A stretch of 64,000 nt of DNA from Catenisphaera adipataccumulans (GCF_014202755.1 NZ_JACHHK010000002.1:310001-374000); one strand, 5' to 3'. Counted from the stretch's first letter, positions 18,679 through 28,033 are shown. A program made the numbers and translations. The notes: a model not told the origin generated them from the sequence alone.

Positions 18679-20367
18679 ATGAAGATCATAATTATCGGCG
18701 GTGTTGCCGGCGGAGCGACGGCCGCAACGCGGCTGCGCCGTTTGGATGAACACGCGGAAATCATTCTATTGGAGCGTTCAGGCTATGTTTCCTATGCCAA
18801 CTGCGGGCTGCCGTACTACATCGGCGGCATCATTGAAAACAAGCAGGATCTGACGCTGAATACACCAGAAAGTTTCAGTACACGGTTCGGCATCGATGTG
18901 CGGGTGCATCAGGAAGCCATCGACATCGATCGGGAACATAAAATCGTTACGATCCGAGAAACGGAAACCGATCGTGTCTATCGGGAAAAATACGACAAAT
19001 TGATTTTATCGCCGGGCGCAAGACCTGTGCAGCCGCCTTTGCCGGGCATCGACAGTCACAACTTGTTTACACTGCGCACGGTGGAAGATGCCTTGGCCAT
19101 TCGTCAATTCATCGAAACGCGAAAACCAAAATCAGCAATCATGGCCGGCGGTGGTTTTATTGGCTTGGAAGTTGCGGAGAATCTGCGTCATGCCGGTCTT
19201 GATGTGACGATCGTTGATCTGGCGGATCAGGTCATGACGCCGTTTGATGCGGATATGGCGGCATTGATCCAGGCACAGCTGAAGAAAAACGGCATTCATC
19301 TCAAATTGAAAAGCAGTATTGCCGGCTTTGAGGAAACGGAAACCGGGATCCGCGTATTACGCAAGGACGAAGCATCGCTGGAAGCAGACATGGCCTTGTT
19401 GGCGATCGGTGTCCGTCCGGATACCAAGCTGGCCGAAAAAGCCGGTCTGCAGCTGGGCTTGAAAGGCGCGATCGTTGTCGATGATACGATGAAAACATCG
19501 GATCCGTCGATCTACGCGGTCGGGGATGCGGTCGTCATCCGTAATGCCGTCACCAACCAGGAAGCACTGATTGCCCTGGCTGGTCCGGCCAATAAAGAAG
19601 GGCATATTGCGGCGGATAATATCTGCGGTCTTGAAGCGCATGCGCAGGGATCCTTAGGCTCATCGGTCGTCAAGATCTTCGATATGACGGCAGCCAGTAC
19701 GGGCTTAAGCGAGAAAGCTGCGGCTGCGGCAGGAATCGATTTTGATCGGGTCGTTTTATCGCCGCTTTCCCATGCCGGATATTATCCGGGTGCGCAGTCG
19801 ATGTTCATGAAAGTTGTCTATGAACGGCAAAGTCTGCGGCTGCTCGGCGCCCAGATCGTCGGATATGAAGGCGTCGACAAACGGATCGATGTTATAGCTA
19901 CAGCGATCAAGGCCGGTCTGAAGGCCGATGCCTTGGCAGACCTGGATCTGGCTTATGCACCGCCGTATTCTTCGGCCAAAGATCCTGTCAACATGGCAGG
20001 CTATATCATCCGCAACGTCAGCGGCGGTTTGATGAAACAATTCCACTGGAATGAGGTCCAGGATCTGCCGGCTGCCGCATTCAAGCTGGATACGCGGACG
20101 GAGGCAGAATATGCGGCCGGTCATATCGATGGATTTAAAAATATTCCGCTGGATGAACTAAGAGAACGCTTGGAGGAAATCCCGGCCGGACAGCCGGTGT
20201 ACGTGATGTGTCAGAGCGGTCTGCGCAGCTACATCGCCTGCCGGATCTTGATGCAGAATGGATATGATGCGTACAATCTTTCCGGCGGATATAGTTTTTA
20301 CAGCGCTGTTATGCAGGAGCGCATGCCGGCTTCATCGGCCTTGCCATGCGGAATGGAGATCAAATAA
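18679..20367 (+). CDS. CoA-disulfide reductase with C-terminal rhodanese domain
   Basis: A 562-residue FAD- and NAD(P)H-dependent disulfide reductase of the CoADR-rhodanese type. The N-terminal FAD loop is IIIGGVAGG, the single redox cysteine is Cys42 (SYANCGLPYY), a second nucleotide loop is AGGGFIGLE, and residues about 465-555 form a rhodanese domain with catalytic Cys in VMCQSGLRS. Such fusions reduce CoA disulfide, CoA persulfide or polysulfide and help oxygen and sulfane-sulfur homeostasis in anaerobes. Start at 18679 has AAAGGAG 8 bases upstream. Confidence 0.92.
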   Translation: MKIIIIGGVAGGATAATRLRRLDEHAEIILLERSGYVSYANCGLPYYIGGIIENKQDLTLNTPESFSTRFGIDVRVHQEAIDIDREHKIVTIRETETDRVYREKYDKLILSPGARPVQPPLPGIDSHNLFTLRTVEDALAIRQFIETRKPKSAIMAGGGFIGLEVAENLRHAGLDVTIVDLADQVMTPFDADMAALIQAQLKKNGIHLKLKSSIAGFEETETGIRVLRKDEASLEADMALLAIGVRPDTKLAEKAGLQLGLKGAIVVDDTMKTSDPSIYAVGDAVVIRNAVTNQEALIALAGPANKEGHIAADNICGLEAHAQGSLGSSVVKIFDMTAASTGLSEKAAAAAGIDFDRVVLSPLSHAGYYPGAQSMFMKVVYERQSLRLLGAQIVGYEGVDKRIDVIATAIKAGLKADALADLDLAYAPPYSSAKDPVNMAGYIIRNVSGGLMKQFHWNEVQDLPAAAFKLDTRTEAEYAAGHIDGFKNIPLDELRERLEEIPAGQPVYVMCQSGLRSYIACRILMQNGYDAYNLSGGYSFYSAVMQERMPASSALPCGMEIK

Positions 20368-20394
20368 ACCTGGGATCTGATCCCAGGTTTTATT
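20366..20394 (+). terminator. Terminator between CoADR and the P-type ATPase
   Basis: AAACCTGGGAT pairs with ATCCCAGGTTT (20380-20390) around a 3-base loop and runs into TTTTATT. It lies between convergent genes and may act both ways. Confidence 0.8.
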
Positions 20395-22267
20395 GTTCCT
20401 GATCTTTGACCGACAGAAGCATCAGGGAATTCAATACGACGAAAACAGAACCGGCATTGTGCACCAGGGCGCCGACGACCGGATCGAGGATGCCGGCCGC
20501 AGCGAGGACCGTGGCCAAGGCATTCAGAGAAAGGGAAATGATGATGTTGGTCCGGATCTTCTGCAGGACCTTGCGGGAAAGATCGATCAGATAGGGGATC
20601 CGGCTGATATCATCCTGTACCAGGACGACGTCGGAAGATTCAATGGCCACATCGGAGCCAATGCCGCCCATCGCAATGGCCGCATCCGCTGTCCGCAGTG
20701 CCACGGCATCGTTGATACCGTCGCCGATCATACAAACCTTATGATCTTGTTCCTGGTATTGATGAATGATTTTCTGTTTGTCTTCCGGCAGCAGTTCACT
20801 GTGCACGGCGGATACGTTTACCTGATCTGCGATGGTTTGAGCAGCGGCTGGATTGTCACCAGTCAGCAGCACGGTCTCTACCTTCATGCGGTGAAGCTTT
20901 TGGATCATCGGCGCAGCGCTTTGCCGTACGGTATCCGACAGTGCGATCAAGCCGGCTGCCTGTTCATCGACAGCCAGAAAAACGACGGTTGCGCCGCGGG
21001 CCTGAAATTCATTTTTTAACGATTCGTCCAAGTCCACGGCATGTTCTTTGAGAAAACTGCCTTTGCCGACCAACAGATGCCTGCCGTTATACATGGCTTC
21101 GATGCCTTTGCCTGGTGTAACAGTATACTCAGACGCTTGTTCTTTTGTATCGGCAGCGGCACAAATGGCCTGGCCGATCGGATGCTCCGAGCGGGCTTCG
21201 GCAATGGCCGCCAGCTTCAGGATATCGGCTTTGGCCCATTTTGGATCTAAGGATTTGATTTCGGTGATGCTCAGCTCACCGTAGGTCAGGGTCCCGGTTT
21301 TATCCAGTGCGACAGTATCGATGGTGCCGAAGCGCTGCAAGGCTTCGCCGGATTTGACGATCATACCATATTTTGCGGCATTGCCGATGCCGGCGACGAC
21401 GGCAGTCGGTGTGGCCAGAATGAAGGCGCAGGGGCAGACCACGACGAGCACCGTGACGGCACGCAGGAAAGCAGCCGATGGATCACCGAGAACGACACGG
21501 TTGATGATAAACGTAAGGACTGCGGCCGTAAAGGCGGCAATGACCAGCCAGGACGCCCATCGATCGGCCAGCGTAACGATCGGCGCCTTGTTTGCGTCAG
21601 CCTGTTTGGCCAGATCGATCATTTTCTGCAGCGAACTGTCTTTGACTTCGGTCGCCGCGACATATTCAAAGATTCCCTGCTTGTTTATGGTACCGCTGAG
21701 CACTGGATCACCGATTGTCTTATCGACCGGCAGGGATTCTCCGGTCATGACCGACTGGTCGATGGCCGTGCTCCCTTTACAGATGGTGCCGTCTGTCGGT
21801 ATCGTTTCGCCGGCCAGGATGATGATCGTATCACCGATCTTTATATTTTCTGCCGGTATGTTTTCTTCTTTGCCGTTCCGCCGGACATGAACTATTTTCG
21901 GCATCAGCTGGATCAAGCTTGTCAGACTTTTTTTGGCTTTGGCCGCGGTGTAATCTTCCAGTGCAGATCCAATTTCCATAATGAGGGCAACCTCGCCGGC
22001 CGCAAAGAACTCTTTGGCGATCAAAGAGCCGATCAAAGCCAGGGAAACCAGTACATCGGCCGTGATATCGTGTTCCGTGATCACGGCTTTGACGGCTCCG
22101 ATGATGATCGGAATGCCGCAAAGTACAATGGCGATCCATGCCATATCGATTGCCCCTGGCAATGTTATCCATTTTCCCAGGCTGATGATCAAAGCAGCGC
22201 CGGAGATGACGATCCGTACGATGCGGAATTTGGCTTCATCGGTCAGCCATATTTTTATGCGATTCAT
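20390..22267 (-). CDS. Heavy-metal translocating P1B-type ATPase
   Basis: A 625-residue P1B ATPase with transmembrane CPC motif (VVVCPCAFILATPTAVVAG), phosphorylation motif DKTGTLT, TGES actuator motif (VMTGESLPVD), SEHPIG nucleotide-site His-Pro and GDGINDA hinge. There is no N-terminal metal-binding domain. The final membrane helix carries HNAGSVFVVLNS, which is not the Asp pattern of classic Zn/Cd pumps or the His-Glu pattern of Co pumps, so the metal is uncertain; Zn, Cd, Mn or Fe export are possible. A TetR regulator is encoded divergently and palindromes lie between them. Confidence 0.9.
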   Translation of the reverse strand: MNRIKIWLTDEAKFRIVRIVISGAALIISLGKWITLPGAIDMAWIAIVLCGIPIIIGAVKAVITEHDITADVLVSLALIGSLIAKEFFAAGEVALIMEIGSALEDYTAAKAKKSLTSLIQLMPKIVHVRRNGKEENIPAENIKIGDTIIILAGETIPTDGTICKGSTAIDQSVMTGESLPVDKTIGDPVLSGTINKQGIFEYVAATEVKDSSLQKMIDLAKQADANKAPIVTLADRWASWLVIAAFTAAVLTFIINRVVLGDPSAAFLRAVTVLVVVCPCAFILATPTAVVAGIGNAAKYGMIVKSGEALQRFGTIDTVALDKTGTLTYGELSITEIKSLDPKWAKADILKLAAIAEARSEHPIGQAICAAADTKEQASEYTVTPGKGIEAMYNGRHLLVGKGSFLKEHAVDLDESLKNEFQARGATVVFLAVDEQAAGLIALSDTVRQSAAPMIQKLHRMKVETVLLTGDNPAAAQTIADQVNVSAVHSELLPEDKQKIIHQYQEQDHKVCMIGDGINDAVALRTADAAIAMGGIGSDVAIESSDVVLVQDDISRIPYLIDLSRKVLQKIRTNIIISLSLNALATVLAAAGILDPVVGALVHNAGSVFVVLNSLMLLSVKDQEQ

Positions 22268-22304
22268 CCTGTCCTCCTTTTCCTATTTTTATGTACAATA
22301 TATT

Positions 22305-22395
22305 TGTTAGCGAACAGATTGTTCTGTAATTTGATTTTACTTGCGAAATGCAGGACCGACAAGAATCAGTTTTTCATGATCGTTCGATATCGAAC
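22305..22395. promoter_or_regulatory. Palindromes between P-type ATPase and TetR gene
   Basis: A perfect 14-base palindrome GTTCGATATCGAAC lies at 22382-22395 and a second inverted repeat GAACA-GAT-TGTTC at 22312-22324. Both share GAAC/GTTC half-sites. Their place in the 167-base divergent region makes them candidate operators for the TetR-type regulator. Confidence 0.6.
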
Positions 22396-22434
22396 AAAAA
22401 TTGAAATCTATTCGAAAAAGAGGAGGAAAACACG

Positions 22435-22986
22435 ATGGACCGCAGACAACGGAAAACCAGAAAAGCAATATTTGATGCGTTCAGCCGTCTTTTAGAGAAG
22501 AAGCATTATAGTCATATTTCGGTACAGAATATTATTGATGAGGCCGATGTCGGACGGACGACGTTTTATGCGCACTTTCAGACCAAGGAGGATCTTTTGA
22601 ATCAGATGTGCGAGGACATTTTTGGGCATGTTTTTTCACAAGTGCGGGAAAAGGAACACACTCATGACTTTTCGTCAAAGCCGGAAACGTTGAAGAATGA
22701 ACTGACGCATCTTTTATATCATCTAAAAGAACGGCAGAAAGATATTTTCCGGCTTCTGTCCGGAGAAAGCGGCGATATCTTCCTGAAGTATTTTAAGGAA
22801 CAATTGGCAAAAGCCTTTGATGGGATGAATGAATGGTTCCCAGGATCCGTGCCCAAAGCGTATGCGGAAGCGGTCTATGTGACAGCTTTTGCGGAAATGG
22901 TCTCGATGTGGGTGAAACAGGGAACGATAGAAACACCGGAAACATTGGTGAACTATTATTATGATTTGATGAGGCTAGGATCCTGA
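22435..22986 (+). CDS. TetR-family transcriptional regulator
   Basis: A 183-residue TetR regulator. The N-terminal helix-turn-helix runs over about residues 8-55 (AIFDAFSRLLEKKHYSHISVQN, then VGRTTFYAHFQTKEDLL). The C-terminal ligand domain resembles the TetR_C_8/DhaS-like group. GAGGAGG lies 8-10 bases before the ATG. It is divergent from the metal ATPase and probably represses it and itself through the palindromes in between. Confidence 0.88.
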   Translation: MDRRQRKTRKAIFDAFSRLLEKKHYSHISVQNIIDEADVGRTTFYAHFQTKEDLLNQMCEDIFGHVFSQVREKEHTHDFSSKPETLKNELTHLLYHLKERQKDIFRLLSGESGDIFLKYFKEQLAKAFDGMNEWFPGSVPKAYAEAVYVTAFAEMVSMWVKQGTIETPETLVNYYYDLMRLGS

Positions 22987-23111
22987 TCGATCTTAGTTGA
23001 ATTTCTATATTTAAGCTTTTGTGATTGATAGAAAAATATCATAAACGTGCAAATATTCTTTAAAATATGATCGATTAATGATAGTATTGAATCATAAAAG
23101 GAGGATTTATC

Positions 23112-23831
23112 ATGAAACCCACCAAGAAAGCATCAGAAATGAGCATTCAAGAATTAGCAAGATACATTGATTACAGTGTATTAAAACCGCAGTTTAGTGA
23201 AAAGGAAATTGTTGAATTGTGTAAAAAAGGAGTTTCCTTAGGCGTTGCTCAAGTGTGCATCAGTCCTGCTTACATGGCGCTTTGTGAGCCCTATGTAAAA
23301 GGAACCCATACAAAACTAGGCCCGACGTGTGATTTTCCTTTTGGCAACACATCTTTAGAATCAAAAGTCGCGCAGGCAAAATGGGCATTGGCGTATGACA
23401 CAGTAGGTGAATTGGATATGGTCGCAAATTTTGGATTGATTCGTTCAGGAAAATATGACGAAGTGGCGAAAGAAATCCATGCGGTGGCCGATGTATGTCA
23501 TGAAAAAGGAATTGAATTGAAAGTCATTCTTGAAACAGGTGCTTTAAATGAAGAGCAGATTCGTAAAGGAGCTCGGACTGTGGTTGCCGGTGGCGCTGAC
23601 TGGGTCAAAACGAGCACAGGGTTCCTGACTGGATTTGATGATAAGGGAGCAACGCCGGAAATTATTCAGATCTTGATGGATGAAGTCGGCGGTCAAATCA
23701 AAATCAAAGGCAGCGGACATATCCGTACGCGTGAACACTTTTTGAAACTGATCGATATGGGGATCGATCGGATGGGTGTTGGATATAAATCGGCGCCAGT
23801 GGTATTGGGCCTGGACGAAGAGCAAGCGTAA
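23112..23831 (+). CDS. deoC: Deoxyribose-phosphate aldolase
   Basis: A 239-residue class I aldolase that cleaves 2-deoxy-D-ribose 5-phosphate to glyceraldehyde 3-phosphate and acetaldehyde. Schiff-base Lys166 is in DWVKTSTGF, the catalytic Asp102 in GELDMVANFG and the second lysine in IKIKGSGHIR. AAAGGAGG precedes the ATG. The gene and the DeoR regulator after it are richer in A/T than the flanking genes. No nucleoside phosphorylase or transporter is adjacent, so it may serve a 2-deoxy sugar or a related substrate rather than a full deo operon. Confidence 0.93.
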   Translation: MKPTKKASEMSIQELARYIDYSVLKPQFSEKEIVELCKKGVSLGVAQVCISPAYMALCEPYVKGTHTKLGPTCDFPFGNTSLESKVAQAKWALAYDTVGELDMVANFGLIRSGKYDEVAKEIHAVADVCHEKGIELKVILETGALNEEQIRKGARTVVAGGADWVKTSTGFLTGFDDKGATPEIIQILMDEVGGQIKIKGSGHIRTREHFLKLIDMGIDRMGVGYKSAPVVLGLDEEQA

Positions 23832-23897
23832 TTTCGTTTTAAAAGCTGAGGGGAAATCAGTGATCCACATGGTATACTTTTATAGCGAAAGGATTGA

Positions 23898-24683
23898 TTG
23901 TTTCAAACGATGATAGCGAAAGAAAGACAGGATCTCATTTTACAAAAAATCCATGCGGACGGCGTTGTCTACTTAAACGAGCTTGCAAAGGAGTTCAATG
24001 TATCTGCCTGTACCATTCGCAGAGATTTTGAAAAATTAGAAAAGCTCAATTTCTGCAGGCGTGTCCACGGCGGTGCTGTCAAAGTTCAGAATCCGCAGCA
24101 CAGTTTAGAAATGACGGATCTGCACATGGATCAGAGAATTACAATGCATATGGATGAAAAAAAAGCACTGTGTCAGCGTGTGGCTCAAATGATCGACAAT
24201 GGAGACTGTGTGTTTATTGATGGCGGGACGACTTTCATGTACATCATGGAATATTTAAAAGATAAAAAGATTACCGTGGTTTCTCATAATATGCTGCTGA
24301 AAAATGATGATGCGTATCAATGTGAGTTATATATTCTAGGCGGCAGAAACAGTTCGAAGTATCAAATGAACCTAGGCCCCATGGTGCTGGATGATTTGTC
24401 CTATTTCCATTTTGATAAAGTTTTTCTGGGGGCAGCCGGCTTTGCGTTGGAAAATATGAATTTTTATACTGCAGAGCTGGAAACTGCTAAAGTGAAGCAG
24501 CAGGCGATAAAACAAGGACAAGAATGCTATGTTGTTCTTGATTCCAGTAAAATTGGTGTGTATGGTTTCTATGCCATGACGAATCTTGCGGATTTAAATG
24601 GCTTGGTCACGACGCAGAATATAAAATCAGTGAAAGAAAAGCTGATTTGGGTGCCGATGCCTGAACAATCATCGGAAGTGTAA
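23898..24683 (+). CDS. DeoR-family transcriptional regulator
   Basis: About 261 residues; N-terminal winged helix (LNELAKEFNVSACTIRRDFEKLEKLNF) followed by the RVHGGAVK junction and the DeoRC sugar-phosphate sensor domain (IDGGTTFMYI...VVSHNMLL). The start is uncertain: TTG at 23898 has AAAGGA only 4 bases upstream, while the ATG at 23910 (MIAKERQ) has it 16 bases away. It lies 66 bases after deoC and likely regulates it. A terminator follows immediately. Confidence 0.87.
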   Translation: MFQTMIAKERQDLILQKIHADGVVYLNELAKEFNVSACTIRRDFEKLEKLNFCRRVHGGAVKVQNPQHSLEMTDLHMDQRITMHMDEKKALCQRVAQMIDNGDCVFIDGGTTFMYIMEYLKDKKITVVSHNMLLKNDDAYQCELYILGGRNSSKYQMNLGPMVLDDLSYFHFDKVFLGAAGFALENMNFYTAELETAKVKQQAIKQGQECYVVLDSSKIGVYGFYAMTNLADLNGLVTTQNIKSVKEKLIWVPMPEQSSEV

Positions 24684-24686
24684 TGG

Positions 24687-24712
24687 GAAGCGCATCGCAA
24701 GCGCTTCTTTTT
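24687..24712 (+). terminator. Terminator of deoC-deoR
   Basis: GAAGCGC (24687-24693) pairs with GCGCTTC (24701-24707), loop of 7, then TTTTT. Confidence 0.85.
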
Positions 24713-24816
24713 AATATTGAAAAGGCTATTCATTGGATGAATGCAGGAGTGCAAAATCGATATTGTACGAACGGTGCTTACCAATGTTACACTGCCGATG
24801 AACGGAGGTACAGACT

Positions 24817-25683
24817 ATGGAATATTTTACATTAAATAATGGTGTCAAGACGCCGAAAGAGGGATTCGGCGTTTTCCAGATCCCGGATCCTGCACAGTGC
24901 GAAGAAGTGACATACAATGCGATCAAGACCGGCTATCGGCTGATCGATACGGCAGCAGCTTACATGAACGAAGAAGCTGTCGGCAAGGCGGTCAAACGGG
25001 CCATTGCGGACGGCTTGACGACGCGTGATGAATTGTTCATCACCACCAAGGTCTGGGTCCAGGATATGACCGATGAACAGACCACGTACGATGCGATCAA
25101 GACCTCACTGCAGAAACTGGATCTGGAATACGTCGATTTGATCCTGATCCATCAGGCGATGAAAGACTACTTTGCGGCATACCGCGGCATGGAACGGGCT
25201 TATAGGGATGGATTGGTCCGCGCGGTCGGCGTGGCCAATTTCTTCCCGGAAATGTTGACGAATCTTTGCGAGAATGTTGAAGTGATGCCGGTATTAAATC
25301 AAGTGGAACTGCACCCGTTCTTCACGCAGGAAGCCGCGATCGAAAATATGAAAAAATATCACATCGTGCCGCAGGCCTGGGCTCCGCTGGCCGAAGGCAA
25401 ACATGGCATCTTTACAGATCCGGAGCTGAGTGCGATCGGCAAAAAATATGGCAAGACCGCTGCGCAGGTGGCTCTGCGCTGGAACGTACAGCGCGGGGTC
25501 TCGATCATTCCGAAATCGACCCATGTCGAACGTATGGAACAGAATATCGATATTTGGGACTTTGAACTGACAGAGGAAGAAATGAAGACCATTGCCGCCA
25601 AAGACTTAGGCCATTCGGAAATCATCAATCATTACGATCCGGAACTCGTACGGGCTTTGAATCGTATGAACATTCATGACTGA
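24817..25683 (+). CDS. Aldo/keto reductase
   Basis: A 288-residue AKR of the diketogluconate/YtbE type: GFGVFQIPDP, RLIDTAAAYMNEE with catalytic Asp and Tyr, TTKVWVQD with Lys, LILIHQA with the active-site His, and the IPKSTHVERMEQN cofactor loop. CGGAGG precedes the ATG. It stands alone with its own terminator. Substrate is unknown. Confidence 0.9.
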   Translation: MEYFTLNNGVKTPKEGFGVFQIPDPAQCEEVTYNAIKTGYRLIDTAAAYMNEEAVGKAVKRAIADGLTTRDELFITTKVWVQDMTDEQTTYDAIKTSLQKLDLEYVDLILIHQAMKDYFAAYRGMERAYRDGLVRAVGVANFFPEMLTNLCENVEVMPVLNQVELHPFFTQEAAIENMKKYHIVPQAWAPLAEGKHGIFTDPELSAIGKKYGKTAAQVALRWNVQRGVSIIPKSTHVERMEQNIDIWDFELTEEEMKTIAAKDLGHSEIINHYDPELVRALNRMNIHD

Positions 25684-25693
25684 GGATCGAAAG

Positions 25694-25719
25694 CTGGATC
25701 GAAAAGATCCAGTTTTTTT
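25694..25719 (+). terminator. Terminator after the aldo/keto reductase
   Basis: CTGGATC (25694-25700), GAAAA loop, GATCCAG (25706-25712), then seven T. Confidence 0.88.
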
Positions 25720-25720
25720 G

Positions 25721-25763
25721 TTGACAAGGAAAGAAAGATGATTTAAACTGTAGCCAGCTACAG
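25721..25763 (+). promoter_or_regulatory. Promoter and operator of the marR-ABC unit
   Basis: TTGACA at 25721-25726 and TAAACT at 25744-25749 are 17 bases apart. The perfect inverted repeat CTGTAGC-CA-GCTACAG at 25748-25763 overlaps the -10 end and start-site region. The same 15 bases recur at 26221, which fits autorepression by the MarR protein. Confidence 0.75.
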
Positions 25764-25777
25764 AATGGAGGAATCCT

Positions 25778-26203
25778 ATGGAAATGAACATTGGTTATTT
25801 ATTGAAGAATGTATCGGATAAGATGCGTGTCATGGGCGATGCGGATCTGAAAAAATACCACCTGACGTTTTCGCAGTCCACGGTCTTGGCTTTTTTAAAA
25901 AGTCAGGACGGATATCAATCAACGCAAAAAGAAATTGAGCGCTTTATGCGGGTCTCTCATCCAACCGTTGTGGGCATCCTGGCCCGGATGGAAAAATCCG
26001 GATTTGTGACCACGGCGCTGGATCCGCATGATCGGCGGCATAAAATCGTCACCTTGACGCAGCAGGCAGTCGATGTTTCTGAGGTATTGGAACAATCGAT
26101 GCATGCTAATGAAAGACGGATGACCAAGTCGCTCAATGAGGAGGAAATCGCCAAATTAAAACGTTACTTGATGGTGATGTATAAAAATCTGGAAGATCTT
26201 TGA
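25778..26203 (+). CDS. MarR-family transcriptional regulator
   Basis: A 141-residue MarR regulator with winged helix (LTFSQSTVLAFLK, then QKEIERFMRVSHPTVVGILARMEKSGFVTTALDPHDRRHKIVTLT, the last part being the DxRxK/R wing). It is preceded by TGGAGG and by a perfect operator palindrome, and is followed 45 bases later by the two halves of an ABC exporter with another copy of the operator in the gap. Likely a drug-responsive repressor of that exporter. Confidence 0.9.
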   Translation: MEMNIGYLLKNVSDKMRVMGDADLKKYHLTFSQSTVLAFLKSQDGYQSTQKEIERFMRVSHPTVVGILARMEKSGFVTTALDPHDRRHKIVTLTQQAVDVSEVLEQSMHANERRMTKSLNEEEIAKLKRYLMVMYKNLEDL

Positions 26204-26220
26204 TCTTTCATGCCTTAAAA

Positions 26221-26234
26221 TGTAGCCAGCTACA
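26221..26234 (+). promoter_or_regulatory. Second copy of the MarR operator
   Basis: TGTAGC-CA-GCTACA, a perfect 6-2-6 repeat identical to the core of the site at 25749. It lies 15 bases before the first ABC gene start and just upstream of its RBS, so bound protein could block a promoter or elongation into the exporter genes. Confidence 0.75.
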
Positions 26235-26248
26235 GGAAGGAGAATCGT

Positions 26249-28033
26249 ATGATAAGAACTTTGTTGAAAAGTATGCGGCAGTACAAGAAAAGCTCTTGGC
26301 TGACGGTTATTTGTTCCATCATGGAAGTCGTGATGGAAATTATTATTCCGATGATGATGTCCAACTTGATCGATTACGGTATCACCGACGGCAAAATGCC
26401 GATGGTTTGGAAATACGGCATTGCGATCTTGATCTTTGCATTGTTGGAACTTTTTTTTGGCACGCTCAGCGCTCATTTCGGCGCCGAGGCAGCCGCTGGT
26501 TTCAGTGCCAATTTACGGTCGGACATGTATAAAAATGTTCAGACGTTTTCTTTTTCGAACATCGATAAATTCTCGACCGCTTCGATCATCACCCGTCTGA
26601 CCACGGATGTGACCAATGTGCAGAATGCTTATCAGATGTTGATCCGCATGGCCATCCGCGGTCCGGTCATGATTTTATTTTGTTTCATCGTCTGTCTGAG
26701 CATCAGCGTGAAGATTTCCATGATCTTTCTGATCATCATTCCGCTGCTCGGTTTCTGCCTGGTGCTGATCATCTTGAAAGTACGTCCGATCTTCACCCGT
26801 GTGTTCCGGACCTACGATAACATGAACAATATCGTGGAAGAAAACGTACGCGGCATCCGGGCCGTCAAGACCTTTAATCAGGAAGAGGGACAAATCAGCC
26901 GTTTCAAAAACATCAGTCAGAAAGTGTATGAATACTACTGCAAAGGTGAAAAGATCATCGCGCTGAACTCGCCGCTGATGCAGTTCTGTATGTATGTATG
27001 CACGCTGCTGATCGCGTGGATCGGTGCCAAGATGATCGTCGCTTCCGGCAACAATCCGGCGCTTGGTCTGACGGCCGGCAATCTGACCGAACTGCTGACG
27101 TATTCGATCCAGATCCTGATGAGTTTGATGATTTTATCGATGGTCTTTGCGATGATCACGATTGCTTCCTCTTCGATGGAGCGGATCGCAGAATTGCTTC
27201 AGGAAAAGACCGACATCACCAACCCGGAACATCCGGTCATGTCAGTGGAAGACGGCAGCATCACCTTCGATCATGTCAACTTCCGTTACCAGACCGCATC
27301 GAATGATCTCACGCAGAAGAAACGAAAAAATGTATTGAGCGATATCAATCTACAAATCGATTCCGGTCAGACCGTCGGCATCATCGGTGCGACCGGTTCG
27401 GCCAAGACGTCGCTGGTTCAGTTAATCCCGCGTCTGTATGATGTTACCAGCGGTACGCTGCAGGTCGGCGGCCGGAACGTAAAAGACTATGACTTGCAGA
27501 CGCTGCGCGACAGCGTGGCGATGGTCCTGCAGAAAAATGAACTGTTCTCCGGTACGATCAATGAGAATCTGCGCTGGGGCGATCCATCCGCAACGGACGA
27601 AGAAATCAAGACCGCCTGTCATCAGGCCTGTGCCGATGAGTTCATCGAACAGTTCCCGGACGGTTATGAAACACGGATCGAGCAGGGCGGCAGCAATGTT
27701 TCCGGCGGGCAGAAACAGCGGCTGTGCATTGCCCGTGCCCTGCTGAAGAAGCCGAAAATTCTGATCCTGGATGATTCAACTTCCGCCGTGGATACCAAGA
27801 CCGATGCCTTGATCCAGAAATCGTTCCGGGAGGATCTGCCGGAAACGACCAAGATCATCATTGCCCAGCGCATCAGCTCAGTTCAGAATGCGGATCAGAT
27901 CATCGTTCTGGATGACGGTCATGTCAATGCCGTCGGCACGCATGATGAATTGGTGAAAAATAACACGATCTACCGCGAGATCTATGAATCACAGACCCGG
28001 AAAGGAGGTTCGTCCGATGGAAAAGAACAATAA
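26249..28033 (+). CDS. Heterodimeric ABC exporter subunit with degenerate site
   Basis: A 594-residue ABC exporter half: six membrane helices over about residues 15-320, then a nucleotide-binding domain. Walker A is GATGSAKTS (Ala in place of the usual Gly before Lys), signature NVSGGQKQR, and Walker B ILILDDSTSAVD with Asp instead of the catalytic Glu. Such a non-consensus half normally pairs with a consensus partner, as in EfrAB, LmrCD or BmrCD. The next gene starts 17 bases before this stop. RBS GAAGGAG. Likely exports lipophilic drugs or a cell-envelope compound. Confidence 0.92.
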   Translation: MIRTLLKSMRQYKKSSWLTVICSIMEVVMEIIIPMMMSNLIDYGITDGKMPMVWKYGIAILIFALLELFFGTLSAHFGAEAAAGFSANLRSDMYKNVQTFSFSNIDKFSTASIITRLTTDVTNVQNAYQMLIRMAIRGPVMILFCFIVCLSISVKISMIFLIIIPLLGFCLVLIILKVRPIFTRVFRTYDNMNNIVEENVRGIRAVKTFNQEEGQISRFKNISQKVYEYYCKGEKIIALNSPLMQFCMYVCTLLIAWIGAKMIVASGNNPALGLTAGNLTELLTYSIQILMSLMILSMVFAMITIASSSMERIAELLQEKTDITNPEHPVMSVEDGSITFDHVNFRYQTASNDLTQKKRKNVLSDINLQIDSGQTVGIIGATGSAKTSLVQLIPRLYDVTSGTLQVGGRNVKDYDLQTLRDSVAMVLQKNELFSGTINENLRWGDPSATDEEIKTACHQACADEFIEQFPDGYETRIEQGGSNVSGGQKQRLCIARALLKKPKILILDDSTSAVDTKTDALIQKSFREDLPETTKIIIAQRISSVQNADQIIVLDDGHVNAVGTHDELVKNNTIYREIYESQTRKGGSSDGKEQ

